This document shows, piece after piece, positions 62,714 through 64,000 of a stretch of 64,000 nt of DNA (position 1 is its first letter; each line of letters starts with the position of its first letter). Below the pieces are notes generated by a model. It had not been told where the DNA came from. It saw nothing but the letters and a program-made list of their open reading frames with translations, and ran no database searches. Source of the stretch: an uncultured Eubacteriales bacterium (GTDB taxonomy: Bacteria; Bacillota; Clostridia; Oscillospirales; Oscillospiraceae); the NCBI GenBank assembly GCA_900548625.1, contig URLO01000002.1, forward strand, positions 1 through 64,000, written 5' to 3'. The translations under genes were made by a program, and so were the position numbers.

Positions 62714-63508
62714 TCACTGCTTTGTGCCCGCAGTACCCAGGCCGCGGAAGCGGACGATCATGGCCGCTGCCTCCGCGCGGGTCGCGGTTCCGTTCGGGTC
62801 AACACGATTTGCACCCTTGCCGTTCAGGATACCTCTCGTGGAGCCCCAGCTCATGGCTTCGGCTGCCCATGCAGCGATTTGGCTGCGATCGGCAAACTCC
62901 GGAGCGACCAGTCCTGCATTGGACGTGTTCAGGCCCTTCTTTGCTGCCAATCGCCACAGAATGGTAACAAGTTCCTGTCGCGTGATGTTTCTGGAGGGGC
63001 CAAACTCCGTGCTGCTGACGCCCTTGACGATGCCATTGGCAGCCGCCCAGCGGACGGCCTCGGCGTAGTATGCGCCCGCCGGAACATCCGTGAACGGCGT
63101 GGGGTCAGCGGCTGTGGGCTTGCCCTCCGAACGCCAGAGGATCGTGACCAGCATCGCACGGGTCAGTGTGGCGTTCGGCTCAAACAAGCCGTTGCCGGTA
63201 CCATTCATCAAGCCTTCGTTCAGCATTGTGTCGATCGCCTCATGATACCACTTGGTTGTATCCAGATCGCGGAAGCTGCGGCTGGGGCAGTTCTTCTCAC
63301 CCGAGGTCGTGGGCGCGGAAGGTGTCAGCGGGGAAACCTCGCCCACCGCCAAATCCGGGCGGACAGGCGTGCCAAACGTATCGTTTGACACCTGTTTGAA
63401 TGTGACCGGTGTGCTGCTGTCGGCTGCGAGCGCTGCCGGCACCAAGCCGACCGTCAGCGCAAGTACCAGAAGCATAGCCAGCACTCGGCCGCGCCACGTC
63501 TTTTTCAT
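62714..63508 (-). CDS. Secreted SLH-domain protein
   Basis: A 264-residue exported protein. It has a signal peptide (about 1-29, KKTWRGRVLAML then ending AALAA), a short linker, and three SLH domains covering most of the rest (for example PFTDVPAGAYYAEAVRWAAA, then GSTRGILNGKGANRVDPNG). It has no other functional domain, so it could be a cell-wall spacer or S-layer-like component, or one part of a complex. It is convergent with the LRR/SLH gene. No clear promoter was identified in the AT-richer region upstream. Confidence 0.9.
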   Translation of the reverse strand: MKKTWRGRVLAMLLVLALTVGLVPAALAADSSTPVTFKQVSNDTFGTPVRPDLAVGEVSPLTPSAPTTSGEKNCPSRSFRDLDTTKWYHEAIDTMLNEGLMNGTGNGLFEPNATLTRAMLVTILWRSEGKPTAADPTPFTDVPAGAYYAEAVRWAAANGIVKGVSSTEFGPSRNITRQELVTILWRLAAKKGLNTSNAGLVAPEFADRSQIAAWAAEAMSWGSTRGILNGKGANRVDPNGTATRAEAAAMIVRFRGLGTAGTKQ

Positions 63509-63850
63509 ACTGCGTCTCCTTCACTTTCTTTTTATCCGCAGAAGCTCTGCACCAGTGCTATATCACGCCGCTCTGCGCTTATCAACACTTCATCTTGGTA
63601 ACTCACTGCTTTTTTAAATCAATGGTCAACAAATATTTTGTCCTGCTAACCCGTCTTTTTCGGTAAATTCACAACAAACCGCAGGCTGGAATCCTCCTCC
63701 ATTTTCCGCTTTTTATAACGCTTCGATTTTCTCGTTTTCTGCGATGCAGAGCACAGATTTTCTGCACGAAGAAACGGAAACGATTTCCTTGCAATTGGAT
63801 TGCCGCACACCCTTTTACGCCATACATTTTCTCAAGCCCTCACCCTTATA
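63509..63850. other. Intergenic region without a gene
   Basis: About 340 bases of lower GC content than the genes around it, with no ORF of convincing length. It should hold the promoter of the SLH gene, but no strong -35/-10 pair was seen on the minus strand. No repeat from elsewhere in the window was recognised. Confidence 0.5.
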
Positions 63851-63885
63851 AAAAAGCCCAGACCGCCGGCAGGGCGTTCTGGGCT
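63851..63885 (-). terminator. Terminator of the gene entering from the right edge
   Basis: AGCCCAGA / TCTGGGCT form an 8-bp stem around a 15-base region with further pairing, and the minus strand continues into T6. It is 20 bases past the stop of the partial gene. Confidence 0.85.
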
Positions 63886-63904
63886 GTCGCTTATTCTGCT
63901 GAGA

Positions 63905-64000
63905 TTACGTTTCAAATTTCTCGCGGTTCATCCAGAGCCCCAGGGCGGGGTTCGGAATAAAATAGACTCCCTCGCCATCTACGGTGTTATAGCCGTAATG
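63905..64000 (-). CDS. Partial gene, C-terminal 31 residues, unknown
   Basis: The minus strand from the window edge is open for 31 codons to a TAA at 63905. It encodes a Tyr/Gly-rich end containing GEGVYFIPNPALGLWMNREK. A terminator follows at once, supporting a real gene end. The start lies outside the window and I do not recognise the family. Confidence 0.6.
   Translation of the reverse strand, partial: HYGYNTVDGEGVYFIPNPALGLWMNREKFET

Overview
The window reads as a chromosomal segment of a GC-rich, strictly anaerobic gut-type Firmicute. Gene content (RNase Y, HrcA/CIRCE-controlled clpB, SLH-anchored surface proteins, AGGAGG-type ribosome binding sites, sigma-A promoters) and the intergenic repeat families fit Clostridia, most likely Oscillospiraceae near Flavonifractor, Intestinimonas or Oscillibacter. 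That placement is inference from style and content, because no rRNA lies in the window. No CRISPR array, tRNA, rRNA, prophage or intact transposase was seen.

Layout. 1-3.6 kb: ferrous iron uptake (feoA, feoA, feoB and a Cys-rich companion, minus strand), divergent from a DtxR-type regulator whose shared promoter region holds four similar palindromes. 4-6.2 kb: an amidohydrolase and a P-loop protein. 6.3-16 kb: the metabolic core, a nine-gene run: citD-, citE- and citF-type lyase subunits, a two-subunit fumarase-type hydratase, a GntR regulator, glutamate mutase (glmS, glmL, glmE) and methylaspartate ammonia-lyase. Together these cover the methylaspartate route of glutamate fermentation: glutamate to 3-methylaspartate, mesaconate, citramalate, then acetate plus pyruvate. 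The citrate-lyase-like genes are therefore better read as citramalate lyase and the fumarase-like pair as mesaconase. A histidine ammonia-lyase (46.6 kb) could feed glutamate into this route.

16-31.6 kb: phosphoglucomutase, clpB (CIRCE), a PII-like/DUF1538 pair, galM, rny, bioY/birA sharing a BirA-type operator, a nitroreductase, a membrane-bound E2-like acyltransferase homologue lacking the catalytic His, and a homocysteine methyltransferase homologue. 31.8-44.4 kb: uvrA, cardiolipin synthase, NUDIX, radC, uvrB, then a minus-strand operon (PAP2, alpha/beta hydrolase, DUF2804, TauE/SafE) and a TIGR04255 protein. 45-59.2 kb: MATE exporter, hutH, mgtE with a structured leader containing a small ORF, AlaX-type editing protein, nudC, two small membrane proteins, an ABC half-transporter, prfC (TTG start), a D-aminoacylase homologue and a DnaQ-type exonuclease. 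59.4-63.5 kb: a surface locus with an LRR/InlB-repeat/SLH protein facing a second SLH protein. A partial gene enters at the right edge.

Between genes, mostly at 3' ends, lie copies of a modular GC-rich repeat, two MITE-like elements with terminal inverted repeats, and an inverted pair of about 170-bp elements that may encode a small structured RNA. Function calls rest on recognised motifs and family knowledge; nothing was searched or computed against a database.
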